Source of the DNA: Chryseobacterium candidae
GTDB lineage: Bacteria > Bacteroidota > Bacteroidia > Flavobacteriales > Weeksellaceae
Length of the DNA stretch: 64,000 nt
Assembly: GCF_004916905.1 (NCBI RefSeq)
Contig: NZ_SDLV01000016.1
Coordinates: 100,455 to 164,454 of the forward strand
Direction of reading: 5' to 3'
The notes under the pieces: model-generated
Seen by the model: the letters and a program-made list of their open reading frames with translations, nothing else
Told to the model about the DNA's origin: nothing
The model's database searches: none
Position numbers and translations under genes: made by a program
In this document: positions 54,013 to 63,449 of the stretch, piece after piece
Position numbering within the stretch: position 1 is the first letter of the stretch
Layout: every line of letters begins with the position of its first letter

Positions 54013-55056
54013 ATGGAGAATTACATGGATTTTACAGAAGTAGAATTATTTAAAATTGTTACCCATCATGTGGGAAATAAATTAAGAGATGAAAAATATT
54101 TTTTATCTCAAGAAGAAACAGTAATTGAAAAAGAAACAAAAAATTATTTATTAAAATATTTTCTTTCCTCGGTACGTAATGAAGAATTGTATAGGTTTTC
54201 TCATACTGTTGACATTGAACTAAATAACATTTACTCAGTTGTACAAGATATATTCAATGATTCAGCATCATTTATTCTGAATTCACAGAATATTGCAAAA
54301 TTACTTTATGAAAGTTCGATGCATCCTAAAATAAAAGATGGACAATTAAACATTGTTCTATTTGCCAATGCAATAATTGATAAAAATAAAACTGATGCAA
54401 TTGGAATTTTCAAATCAGAAAGCAATGCTCCGTTCCTTCAGATTGAGAAAAATAATTCAAAATTTAATATAAGTCATCAATTTGGATTTGATTTGAAAGA
54501 ATTAGATAAAGGTTGTATTATCTTTAATACTGATGATGAGGGTTATAAAGTTGCAGTAGTTGACCGTTCCAAATCTGCTGAAGCACAATATTGGAAAGAT
54601 GATTTTTTAAATATTGAAATCATAAAAAATGAATATCATCAAACAAATCAGTTTTTAGGAATTGCTAAACAGTTTGTTACAAATCAGCTGTCTAATGAAT
54701 TTAAAGTGACAAAACCAGATCAAGTTGATTTTTTAAATAAATCTGTAGACTATTTTAAAAATCATGAGGTATTTGATAGAAATGATTTTGAAAAGGCTGT
54801 ATTTGCTGATGAAAATGTAATTGATGCGTTTCGTAGTTTTAATCATACTTATAGTAGTGAAAATGAAATTGACTTGCCTGATAGTTTTGAAATTTCAGAA
54901 AAGGCTGTAAAAAAACAAGCTAGAAGTTTTAAAAATATTGTCAAACTTGATAAAAATTTTCACATTTACATACATGGTAATAGAGATTTGATTGAGCAAG
55001 GAGTTGATGAAAACGGTAGAAAATTTTACAAAATATTTTACGAAAATGAAATGTAA
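54013..55056 (+). CDS. Nucleoid-associated protein (NdpA/YejK-like)
   Basis: A 347-residue protein of the 37-kDa nucleoid-associated family: IKIVTHHVGNK-like start (LFKIVTHHVGNKLRDE), the block MHPKIKDGQLNIVLF and FDLKELDKGCIIFN. Such proteins bind DNA and recur next to phage-defence genes. As the third gene of the operon it may be a DNA-sensing part of the GAPS4-like system. Confidence 0.75.
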   Translation: MENYMDFTEVELFKIVTHHVGNKLRDEKYFLSQEETVIEKETKNYLLKYFLSSVRNEELYRFSHTVDIELNNIYSVVQDIFNDSASFILNSQNIAKLLYESSMHPKIKDGQLNIVLFANAIIDKNKTDAIGIFKSESNAPFLQIEKNNSKFNISHQFGFDLKELDKGCIIFNTDDEGYKVAVVDRSKSAEAQYWKDDFLNIEIIKNEYHQTNQFLGIAKQFVTNQLSNEFKVTKPDQVDFLNKSVDYFKNHEVFDRNDFEKAVFADENVIDAFRSFNHTYSSENEIDLPDSFEISEKAVKKQARSFKNIVKLDKNFHIYIHGNRDLIEQGVDENGRKFYKIFYENEM

Positions 55057-55129
55057 GACATTACTAAGAAACAACTTATTTTTAACAAATAGCCCATAAC
55101 CCAAAAGCCAAAAGCCCAATAAAAATCAT

Positions 55130-55465
55130 TTATCTTTCCTGATCTAAATCCAAATCTTTATTGATTTTTTTAGCGGTGCGTTCTAAGGCATACCAACTAC
55201 GTTCGGTATCAGTTTGATGCTCAACATTGTCTTCTTGTTGAATCTGAATAATTTCTGCGGAGTAGGTATTGTAAAATTCACGCATCACATCCTCGTCATA
55301 ATCTTCATAATGATAAACGGTCTCCATTCCGAATTTTTCTACCAAAGAGAAAAAATCAAGGGGTTCATCGTGAGTTAATATCTCTTTTGCCAAGAATTTT
55401 TTAAGGCTGTCTTTTTGCTCATTTGCCATAGCCTTTAATTTTTCAATTGCTGTTTGTTTATCCAT
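55130..55465 (-). CDS. Hypothetical protein, 111 residues
   Basis: An acidic helical protein (MDKQTAIEKLKAMANEQKDS) with FGMETVYHYEDYDEDVMREF. No motif recognised. It converges with the defence operon, 73 bp apart, and is the last gene of the island before the Rhs locus. Confidence 0.55.
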   Translation of the reverse strand: MDKQTAIEKLKAMANEQKDSLKKFLAKEILTHDEPLDFFSLVEKFGMETVYHYEDYDEDVMREFYNTYSAEIIQIQQEDNVEHQTDTERSWYALERTAKKINKDLDLDQER

Positions 55466-55629
55466 GATGCGATTGATTTACACAAAGTTAATAAAAAATG
55501 AGATTCTATCGTAGCAATAACCAGTGCTAATATATTACAGAGTATTTTTAGCATAACGACAGGCAAAATCAACTCTTTTTATTTCATTAAATGATCAGTT
55601 ACTACAGAAATTTGTATTTCGATCGTACT

Positions 55630-55658
55630 AAAAGCCACTGCGGATTGCAGTGGCTTTT
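55630..55658. terminator. Terminator of the Rhs operon
   Basis: AAAAGCCACTGC and GCAGTGGCTTTT form a perfect 12-bp stem with a 5-base loop (GGATT), with T/A runs on both sides. It lies 13 bp past the last immunity candidate. Confidence 0.85.
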
Positions 55659-55670
55659 TAATAAATAATT

Positions 55671-56099
55671 TTATTGTTTTGTTAAAACAAATTTCATTTG
55701 GATAGTATCATAGTCTTTAGTTGCATCATAATAATCTTTTTCTTTTATTTTGATTAATTTATAACCTGATACATTCACACTATCTATAACTATACCTTGC
55801 AATGGCAAAAAGGTTTTATTCACTTTTCCTTCATTATCAATAGAAATAATATCTATTTGTTGATCGGCTATCGGATCTAAATCATAATCATCAGATCCTA
55901 CGTATTTAGTCAAAAAAACTTTTCCTTGCTTTTTTATTTCTTTACCATTTTCATCTACTAATTGAGCTTTTAAAGTAAGATTATAAAAATTTTTATTGCC
56001 ATTATGAGCCCTCATCATAATACTTACTGCCTTATAAGCAAATACAATAAATACAATGAGTAAAACAACTCCTATGATTTTAAATATCTTCTTTTTCAT
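55671..56099 (-). CDS. Candidate second immunity protein, membrane-anchored
   Basis: I use the ATG at 56099 (MKKKIFKIIGVVLLIVFIVF), which opens a clear N-terminal membrane anchor; a TTG at 56132 is in frame but lacks support. The 142-residue protein has a periplasmic beta-rich domain (LTLKAQLVDENGKEIKKQGK). It follows another anchored protein and the Rhs toxin gene, so it is likely part of the immunity block. Confidence 0.55.
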   Translation of the reverse strand: MKKKIFKIIGVVLLIVFIVFAYKAVSIMMRAHNGNKNFYNLTLKAQLVDENGKEIKKQGKVFLTKYVGSDDYDLDPIADQQIDIISIDNEGKVNKTFLPLQGIVIDSVNVSGYKLIKIKEKDYYDATKDYDTIQMKFVLTKQ

Positions 56100-56128
56100 T
56101 AGTTTTTCTTTTGCCTTCAAATTCAAAA

Positions 56129-56590
56129 TCAAGGTCCATAAATACCACGAATTTTATTATTACTATTAATTCTATAAATGTAAATATTCTTGTTGCTCTG
56201 ATTAGTACCTAGAGAATATTCTACGCCTACAAATAGCTTATTTTTAGGCTTATATTGTTTAGGTGTAGGATCTTTAAAGAGAGAAATATAATAACTATGT
56301 CTCATACTTTTCAATTCATTTCCATACACTATAGCATAGCTGAAATTTTCAAAATCAAATTTTTCTTTTTTTAATTTATCAAAAAAATATTTAGTCTTTG
56401 CATTTCTATTTATGTAACTTATCAATTCTTCATTTGAGTGTATAAATTCGTATGCGTTAGGATAATTCTGATTTTCATTAGTTTTAATTGTTTCTATTTT
56501 TATGAACTTAACCTCATGTTCTTTAAAAAAGACATATCCTATAATGCTTAATAGAATAATAAATAATAATGCGATTTTTATTTTATTCAT
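56129..56590 (-). CDS. Candidate immunity protein of the intact Rhs toxin
   Basis: A 153-residue protein with an N-terminal membrane anchor (IALLFIILLSIIGYVFF) and a periplasmic domain. It begins 3 bp after the Rhs stop, the usual place of the cognate immunity gene. Stop TGA at 56129. Family not recognised. Confidence 0.6.
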   Translation of the reverse strand: MNKIKIALLFIILLSIIGYVFFKEHEVKFIKIETIKTNENQNYPNAYEFIHSNEELISYINRNAKTKYFFDKLKKEKFDFENFSYAIVYGNELKSMRHSYYISLFKDPTPKQYKPKNKLFVGVEYSLGTNQSNKNIYIYRINSNNKIRGIYGP

Positions 56591-56592
56591 AA

Positions 56593-59500
56593 TTATCTTT
56601 TTACGCTGTTTTTAGGAGATTGTAAACTTCTTTGTGTACTAGTTTTAACCCAAGTTCCATTTTCAGGATACGGTTTTAAATAACTGCCACTCCATGCAGG
56701 AGTTCCATTCGTCATAAAAGAGTTATAGTTAACAGAACCAGCTGTTCCCGTTACAGAGTTAAAATTAAATGTCTTAGCGAACGCCGAAGAAACTGTATCT
56801 TTAGTTCCTTTTAAATCACCTTGTTTATGATCTCCTTCTCCATGAGCCTTCGGAGCTGTATCAGCAGAATGACATGAATATAATAATAAATCCGCCCCTC
56901 TCAAATCGGCTTTGGGAGTTGGCAAGTCTTGAATATTTGGAGCTGCTTTTCCACTTATATTAGTTTTACCATCTCCAGTAGAAGTAAATTGCGCATTGGT
57001 ATCAGTATCTACATTTATAGATTGATTCTTACCGTGAGTCATTATCATAACTTGTTCTGGACTTCCTTGCATATTTCCCCAATCTTCAGCAAAACCTTCC
57101 GTAGTTCCTGTATTACTTAGAGCTACACTCCCTTCTCCATACTTTTCAACTGCTTCATTATATTGAACCATTGCTTGATCTGAAAAATCATCATCGTAGA
57201 AGATATAGGCTTTTACATTTTGTAATTGTTTATTATTTAATTCTTTCCCATTTTTATCTCTCCAATCTTCATTTTGCATTCCATCAGGATCAATAAATCT
57301 AATAGGATTATTAAAAGCGTAATTATAAGGACTATGACGACGCATTTTTTCTGCCATCGGATCAATTACGCTCCATCTTCCAATATCTGGCATATATTGG
57401 CGGGCTCCAAAGTCGTATGCGCCAGTCTCTTGAAGCTCCTTGCCGTTGTACTTATAATTATAAGGCACTCCTCCAAAAGGAACCGGTACAATAGGTCCGT
57501 TCTGGTGTTTTAACCCAAAAGGATAATAGTTGTTGACATCAATAACCTCAAGTGCAGTACCATTATTCTTATAGCTCACCCTTATATTTCCTAAATGATC
57601 CGTGTAATTGTAAATATACTTATTTTCAGTAAAATCATAATACCCTTCTGAGGTAGGTACAAATTTCAATACCGGAACGGTATAAAGGGATGCTGAGGTA
57701 TCATATGCATGCCTGTTATCATACTGGAAACCGTCTAGATAATTGGTTTCTATGGACCCGTTCATACTATATGTTTTAGCTACTTTCGTGCCATCTGCCC
57801 TGTAGGTGTAGCTGGTGTTGGAAATACCTATCAACCCTTCGTTAACTGAAATATAACTAGGCAAATTCAGGTAATTGTAAATGATCTTCATTTTTTTATC
57901 AGGATGATCCGTCATATTCCCATTAAGATTATAAGCCATCGTTCCCTGCAAAGCATTGTATCCTGAACGGTTGTTAATAACCCCTGAAGGAAGAGTAATT
58001 TTATCCAGGGTATTACTTTTGTCCCCATTCTGATAATTATAGATCAGATCATCAATCTTCTCTGCGGTAGTTCCCCCGGAAACGGGCCATGAAAATCTTT
58101 TTAAGGTTTTAATATTTCCGTTGAGATCATAACTCAGCTCTTCATTAAAATAATTATTCTGGGCTACAGAAGAATTGGGCTCGGAATACTCTCCTTTCAA
58201 CATCCTGTTTAAAGCATCATACTGATAATTGTATCTTTTCAATCCTTCTGCACTGGAAATATTCCAATCGATCTCAGCAATATTTCCATTAAACCTTCCT
58301 GTTGACGTATTGGTATACACAGGATTGTTATACTTCATTTCATATCCAAATAATTTTCCATTGAGGTTTGCCGGATCATTAACCTTAGTCATCCAGCCCC
58401 GGATATTGTATTGATAAGCAATGGTCTGTAATGGAGATATTGCAACTGTTCCTCCTACTTTCTTGGATTCCAGCTGGGAAATTTCATTATACTTATTCTG
58501 GGCAAGGTATTCAACAGGATTGCTGCCTACCTGATGGGTATGGGTCAGAAGCCTGTTCTGGGAATCGTAGGTGAATTTTTCCACGATGACTTTTTCAGGA
58601 TCTGAACCCAGTCTTCTATGGTAGGTATTAGTCTGAAGGATTACTCCCGAAAAATCAAGTTTATTGTTGACCACAGTATAACCTCCTAAATGATTGTTGC
58701 TTCTTGAACCAATGTTTCTTCCCTTCGTATCGTACCAGATAAAATTCCTGGTCCATTTATCATCTTCTATATTTTTGATATAGGAAGCGGTAAGGAGTCC
58801 TTTAGTCGTTTGTGCATTAGCCGGATTGTCCGTAAGGAGAGGCTGGGCAAATACATTGGTAACTGCAGAAGAACCAGGAGGATAGGTATCATAATAATTA
58901 ACACTTAACACCTGGCTAACATTAGAAGGAGTGGAAAGCTTCGTATAGTATACCGCCATACCGTTTAAGGTAAATCCCGCCGCAGCAGTTCTGGTTTCAT
59001 ATAAAACGGTATTGACGTTGACACTGTTTTGCATTGATACCCTGCTGGCAGTATTATTGGTAATTCCGGTGTAAATGGTTCTTCCAAACTGGTCATACTT
59101 GGTAAAGAGCCATTGTCCTTTTCCTTTAAGCTCGGTATCCTGAGTCAGTATAAGCTGATCAGCTTTGTTATACACCATATATTCCCAGCCTTTACCAGGC
59201 AGTTTCTTTTCTACCAGACGATTTCTCCCGTCATATTTATACTGGTAGCATAAATCATTCAGTACGGTATTGGGATCTGCTTCTACAGAGGCTTTGGGAG
59301 GAATTACATATGCCAGCTGGTTATAATCATTATAAACATAATAGGTATTGGCACTTTCTGTGGCACTGATTACTTTTCTGACCAATACCACCTGTCCCTG
59401 TCCGTTTTTAAATTCAATGGTTGGGTTTCCGTCTTCATCGGTAATAGTATTTTTATAGAGCTGCCCTGTTCCGTAGGTTCCGGATAAGGTGAGTTGGGAA

Positions 59501-60012
59501 GTAAAATTGGCATAGTTAAAAGTGGCGGTGTATTTTTTAACCTCGCCATCTGCATTGGTATCATATCCAAACTGTACAGGCTTGTTGTCCCAGGCAGTTC
59601 CGACCTGTTTTTGCGCTAAAATACGGTCTAATGGCGAGTTTTCCAGAATCTTCTCTGAGTAGATCTTTTCATTGCCATAGGTTGTTGGATAGACCCCCAA
59701 AGGACCTGAATAGTAACTTCCGTTAGCTGTAGAAAGCTGGGGAACAGGAAGATAATCTTTCACCTGTCTTCCAAACGGATCATATTCGATATGGGTGACA
59801 ACATCACGGCCTAAAGGTGAGGCTTTTACATTAACGATTTGCTTGGGTCTTCCGAGTCCGTCAAAATACTGAACCGTTTCAGAGGTTTTAACATTAGCAA
59901 GTGAAGGGTCTGACAAATACGTCTTGGAGTAGACATAATTTTCCGTATTGGTAAGCTGCCCCTGGGCAGTTCCTATTATGAGAATTCCTATGGGAATTAA
60001 TATTTTTTTCAT
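56593..60012 (-). CDS. Full-length Rhs protein with caspase-like C-terminal toxin
   Basis: A 1139-residue protein with signal peptide (MKKILIPIGILIIGTAQGQ), a DUF6443-type start (LGRPKQIVNVKASPLGRDVV), YD repeats, and the Rhs core end (YGAR-like [27 protein letters not shown]). The C-terminal 200 residues hold MIMTHGKN (His993) and LLLYSCHSADTA (Cys1047), the His-Cys dyad order of clan CD cysteine peptidases. The toxin therefore probably cuts proteins or peptides of target cells. Delivery would be by T9SS or another envelope route. Two candidate immunity genes follow. Confidence 0.85.
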   Translation of the reverse strand: MKKILIPIGILIIGTAQGQLTNTENYVYSKTYLSDPSLANVKTSETVQYFDGLGRPKQIVNVKASPLGRDVVTHIEYDPFGRQVKDYLPVPQLSTANGSYYSGPLGVYPTTYGNEKIYSEKILENSPLDRILAQKQVGTAWDNKPVQFGYDTNADGEVKKYTATFNYANFTSQLTLSGTYGTGQLYKNTITDEDGNPTIEFKNGQGQVVLVRKVISATESANTYYVYNDYNQLAYVIPPKASVEADPNTVLNDLCYQYKYDGRNRLVEKKLPGKGWEYMVYNKADQLILTQDTELKGKGQWLFTKYDQFGRTIYTGITNNTASRVSMQNSVNVNTVLYETRTAAAGFTLNGMAVYYTKLSTPSNVSQVLSVNYYDTYPPGSSAVTNVFAQPLLTDNPANAQTTKGLLTASYIKNIEDDKWTRNFIWYDTKGRNIGSRSNNHLGGYTVVNNKLDFSGVILQTNTYHRRLGSDPEKVIVEKFTYDSQNRLLTHTHQVGSNPVEYLAQNKYNEISQLESKKVGGTVAISPLQTIAYQYNIRGWMTKVNDPANLNGKLFGYEMKYNNPVYTNTSTGRFNGNIAEIDWNISSAEGLKRYNYQYDALNRMLKGEYSEPNSSVAQNNYFNEELSYDLNGNIKTLKRFSWPVSGGTTAEKIDDLIYNYQNGDKSNTLDKITLPSGVINNRSGYNALQGTMAYNLNGNMTDHPDKKMKIIYNYLNLPSYISVNEGLIGISNTSYTYRADGTKVAKTYSMNGSIETNYLDGFQYDNRHAYDTSASLYTVPVLKFVPTSEGYYDFTENKYIYNYTDHLGNIRVSYKNNGTALEVIDVNNYYPFGLKHQNGPIVPVPFGGVPYNYKYNGKELQETGAYDFGARQYMPDIGRWSVIDPMAEKMRRHSPYNYAFNNPIRFIDPDGMQNEDWRDKNGKELNNKQLQNVKAYIFYDDDFSDQAMVQYNEAVEKYGEGSVALSNTGTTEGFAEDWGNMQGSPEQVMIMTHGKNQSINVDTDTNAQFTSTGDGKTNISGKAAPNIQDLPTPKADLRGADLLLYSCHSADTAPKAHGEGDHKQGDLKGTKDTVSSAFAKTFNFNSVTGTAGSVNYNSFMTNGTPAWSGSYLKPYPENGTWVKTSTQRSLQSPKNSVKR

Positions 60013-60017
60013 CGGTT

Positions 60018-63000
60018 TTAGTTTTTATAGTTGTATTTCATTTCTTTCAGCACTTTGCCATTCAAATCAATCACTTTTTCAAGTCGGTTAGCTGAATCAT
60101 AGACATAGCTTTCTCTGATTCCTGAAGGTGGGGTGATGCTTCTTACTCCAATTAAAGGATCGTAGGTGTAGGTAGTGATCTGATAACCGGATAATGCAGT
60201 ATTATTTCTGAAGGTATTCAACGCAGATAAAAATGAGGTTTCATCATTACCAGGGCCTGCTGATGCATCTGTATTGGAGGCATTAACAATTTCTAAAATA
60301 CCGGGAGACATTCCTGATAAACGTGCGTAAGTAATTCCTTCTATCTTAGCTATTGGCTGGGTTTGGTTATATCCCCAGACAATACAAACAGGAATTCCTT
60401 CTTTTATAGTATACTGTAGTAGATTTCCTTTTTCATCATATTTATCATAAGTCAATTCCGTAGAAACAACGTTTTGTAAATCAGTAGAATTGATCTGGTA
60501 AGGTAATGCCAATCCGGACGTTTTCTGGTTGGCTTCAGATTGATTTATTGGATATAAAGATTCTATTTTAGAAATCATCATCCCATTCTTTTGGGTTTCT
60601 GTTTCTAATGGGGTTCCAATTATATTTTTACCAGTCAAATATTGATTGTTTTTTTCTTTAGCATATTTATATTTTGAAATATAAGTATCTGTTCCCAACA
60701 TATTTTGAGTAACGCTTATAGGATAATCTTCCTGATTATATGCTGTGCTCGTTGTTTTAACTACAAAATTCTGAACTCCGTTTTTATAGAAATATGTTTT
60801 TTCTTCTTTTTGAATAGGCAGTGTTATTCCGAACTTCTCGAAACTTTTGTATGGGTTAGTAAGCATTATTCCCATATGTAATGAATTATAAAGTGCCTGA
60901 TAACTATTGAAGCTAAAAAGTTCAGCAACCATATTCTTTTCAAAATTATCAAAAAGCTTAATTCCGTCATTTTTTTCAAATTCAGTTGTAGCATATTGTG
61001 TTGTTATTTCTGAAATAATCTGACCTGCTGCATTGTAAACCTTTTCTGAAATAGGCTGTCCTCTTAAATAATCAAGATTAGGAATAGGTACAACAGGTAA
61101 TGTAGTAGATAAAATTCCATCATTCGGAAAGTCTATAGGAGACCTGAATGTATGAACTGTTTTACCTTTTCCATTGCCATCCTTATCTTTTTGTTCAACA
61201 GTCACATATTTATATCCCACATCAGAACCCTGTGTTTTCTGAACCGGAAGAATATTATAATCTGTAGTTACTTTAAAATTAGCATTATAGTTAATCGTAG
61301 CATTATTATACTTATTTCTATAAGAATAACTATCATCAAAACGTGTAATTGGCTCTGGAAAAACAAGAGAACCACTGCTTTTTTGCGGATCATTAATGTC
61401 TTTATAGTCATAAAAAAGTCCTTTGGCTGGTTCTGTAGAGGTCAGTGTATCGAAGTATTTAATATTATTGATTCTGATACCTCCACCTTTTTTAGTCAGG
61501 AAACTATTAAAATAGTGCTCTTTCGTATAAGCTGTAAGATAATATGAGATAGGCACCTGACTAATACCTTTACTTCCTGTTAATGATAGATAATAGGTTC
61601 CAGGTTCTAAAGTAACTGTTTCATATTCATATTCTGTAAGAGGCTCTCCGTTTTGTCCCAAATTCTGGTTCATACACTGAGCACTACTGTTGCTTATACA
61701 CGATTGCCAGCTTAAACCAAAGTCAGCAAGGGAAGGAGAGTAAGTGTTATTGGCATTTTTTTTATAAATATAAAAATGCCAATTGGAATAAATTAAATTT
61801 CCAAGATCAAGATGAAGTTTGACTTTTTGTGGAGTCTGAATGGTGAAAAACTCTTCTTTTATTGATGAACTAAATGTATTTAAATCATAAGATACAAAAG
61901 TATTATCTGTATCAATCCATTCCCCTGTTACAGGTTCTGTTCCATTGATATAGCTATAAATATTTTCTCCAAAATCAAATACTGCTTTTCCTTTTGTAGG
62001 ATATGTTAAAGATTTTAAAACGTCTGTTCTGTACGCATCACTATCTCCTTTATAATATCCCCATTTATCTTTTTGAAGTATTCCTGAATTACTATAATAA
62101 TCTAAGTTGTATTCCTGATTTTGTGCATTGGGAGCTGTCTTGGTAACTTTTGCCAGCATCATTTTCTGCAACGTTTTCATCGTACCATTTTCAGGTTGCA
62201 AATTTGTATTTGAATAACCATAATCCAGCACATATTTATCAGTATATTGTTGTGCATTTTGCCCAATATAATTTGACTGAACAGATTTTAGTTTGTAAAG
62301 TTCAGTAGGCTCCATATAATTCGAATCCTCCCTTCCTTTTTCATAATTTAAATAAATTGTTCCTTTTCCCGACACATCAATGCTTGTTAATAGCTTTGTA
62401 TTACTTGTATTATAAACATATTGCGTTTCAAAAGCTCCCGGCATACTTCCATCGGGAATTTCAGGATTCCCACTGGTATTGGAATATCCCACATTACTAG
62501 CAAGTCGCTTAATGGTAGTTGGAGTTTCTTCAAATTTAACAACAGAATTAATATTGTAATTAAAAGTGGCAAGAAGAGTATTATTCTGATCTTTGATATT
62601 TGTTAAATTAAATGCAGCCCAATAATCTGCAATGTCCATACTTGGGTTAGGATTACCTATGCCGCTTATAATACCTATTTTTACACTCGTAATAGATTTT
62701 TGTGATCTTTCCATACCTTCAAAAGTGTATCTGATCCCTTTATCATCAACAATAGTAAAACTGGTAATAATATCAGGTGCATTATTATTAATGATAATTT
62801 GTAAATTATTTTTATCTAATTTTTCAGGTTTATAATTTCCGTTATCATCTTTTACAATATAAAATCTGCCCGATTGGCCCATAAAATTGTATTGATATAG
62901 ATCATATTCTGTATCATACTTTCCCATAGCAGCTTCAAAACTATAATCATTTAGATCAATTGTTTGATTTTTTATCAATTTTGAAGTTGGATTATAAATT

Positions 63001-63437
63001 TCATTATAAATACCATATTTTGTTTTTGGAGGAGAAGAGAATAAAATAGTTCTATTTTTCTCATCAGGATTTCCTCCTCTAACTGTTCTGGAAATTGTTC
63101 CTCCTGCAATAAGGCTCCAACCTAATCCTGTTTCACTAGCTCTGTCTTCTGGTTTGGCATTTAAGGGATGGTATTTTAACTGTAAAGCCATTACAACTTT
63201 AGGATTGATCGTCGGAATACTGACTAAGGGAATATTAATATCAGGAATCCCTGTATAATAACTTACAGGAACTTCTTCAAATTTCATTAAATTGTTGGAA
63301 GTAGGTGCAGAAGGAAACATTTGGTTAATATCACCAACATAACTTTTTGGGTCATTTCCACCTACCCCAGATTGCGCAAGAAGCGTATTGTATAATGAAG
63401 CTAGTAATAAAATTACGGCAATTGTATTTTTCTTCAT
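60018..63437 (-). CDS. Rhs-associated secreted partner (N-terminal shell protein)
   Basis: A 1139-residue protein with signal peptide (MKKNTIAVILLLASLYNTLLAQ). The start YVGDINQMFPSAPTSNNLMK and VPVSYYTGIPDINIPLVSIP is that of the flavobacterial proteins encoded just before Rhs genes, related to the SpvB/TcB-like half of a toxin shell. The C-terminal end has YD-like units (YTYDPLIGVRSITPPSGIRE, YVYDSANRLEKVIDL). It is 5 bp before the Rhs gene and is likely to form one complex with it. Confidence 0.8.
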   Translation of the reverse strand: MKKNTIAVILLLASLYNTLLAQSGVGGNDPKSYVGDINQMFPSAPTSNNLMKFEEVPVSYYTGIPDINIPLVSIPTINPKVVMALQLKYHPLNAKPEDRASETGLGWSLIAGGTISRTVRGGNPDEKNRTILFSSPPKTKYGIYNEIYNPTSKLIKNQTIDLNDYSFEAAMGKYDTEYDLYQYNFMGQSGRFYIVKDDNGNYKPEKLDKNNLQIIINNNAPDIITSFTIVDDKGIRYTFEGMERSQKSITSVKIGIISGIGNPNPSMDIADYWAAFNLTNIKDQNNTLLATFNYNINSVVKFEETPTTIKRLASNVGYSNTSGNPEIPDGSMPGAFETQYVYNTSNTKLLTSIDVSGKGTIYLNYEKGREDSNYMEPTELYKLKSVQSNYIGQNAQQYTDKYVLDYGYSNTNLQPENGTMKTLQKMMLAKVTKTAPNAQNQEYNLDYYSNSGILQKDKWGYYKGDSDAYRTDVLKSLTYPTKGKAVFDFGENIYSYINGTEPVTGEWIDTDNTFVSYDLNTFSSSIKEEFFTIQTPQKVKLHLDLGNLIYSNWHFYIYKKNANNTYSPSLADFGLSWQSCISNSSAQCMNQNLGQNGEPLTEYEYETVTLEPGTYYLSLTGSKGISQVPISYYLTAYTKEHYFNSFLTKKGGGIRINNIKYFDTLTSTEPAKGLFYDYKDINDPQKSSGSLVFPEPITRFDDSYSYRNKYNNATINYNANFKVTTDYNILPVQKTQGSDVGYKYVTVEQKDKDGNGKGKTVHTFRSPIDFPNDGILSTTLPVVPIPNLDYLRGQPISEKVYNAAGQIISEITTQYATTEFEKNDGIKLFDNFEKNMVAELFSFNSYQALYNSLHMGIMLTNPYKSFEKFGITLPIQKEEKTYFYKNGVQNFVVKTTSTAYNQEDYPISVTQNMLGTDTYISKYKYAKEKNNQYLTGKNIIGTPLETETQKNGMMISKIESLYPINQSEANQKTSGLALPYQINSTDLQNVVSTELTYDKYDEKGNLLQYTIKEGIPVCIVWGYNQTQPIAKIEGITYARLSGMSPGILEIVNASNTDASAGPGNDETSFLSALNTFRNNTALSGYQITTYTYDPLIGVRSITPPSGIRESYVYDSANRLEKVIDLNGKVLKEMKYNYKN

Positions 63438-63449
63438 GAAATTAGTTTT

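Noticed and set aside
61152..61547. Plus-strand frame of 131 codons within the Rhs partner gene
   Set aside because: It lies antisense to a long, clearly coding gene and has a composition rich in Ile/Phe/Cys typical of shadow frames; the same holds for 26052-26549 and 8543-8893.
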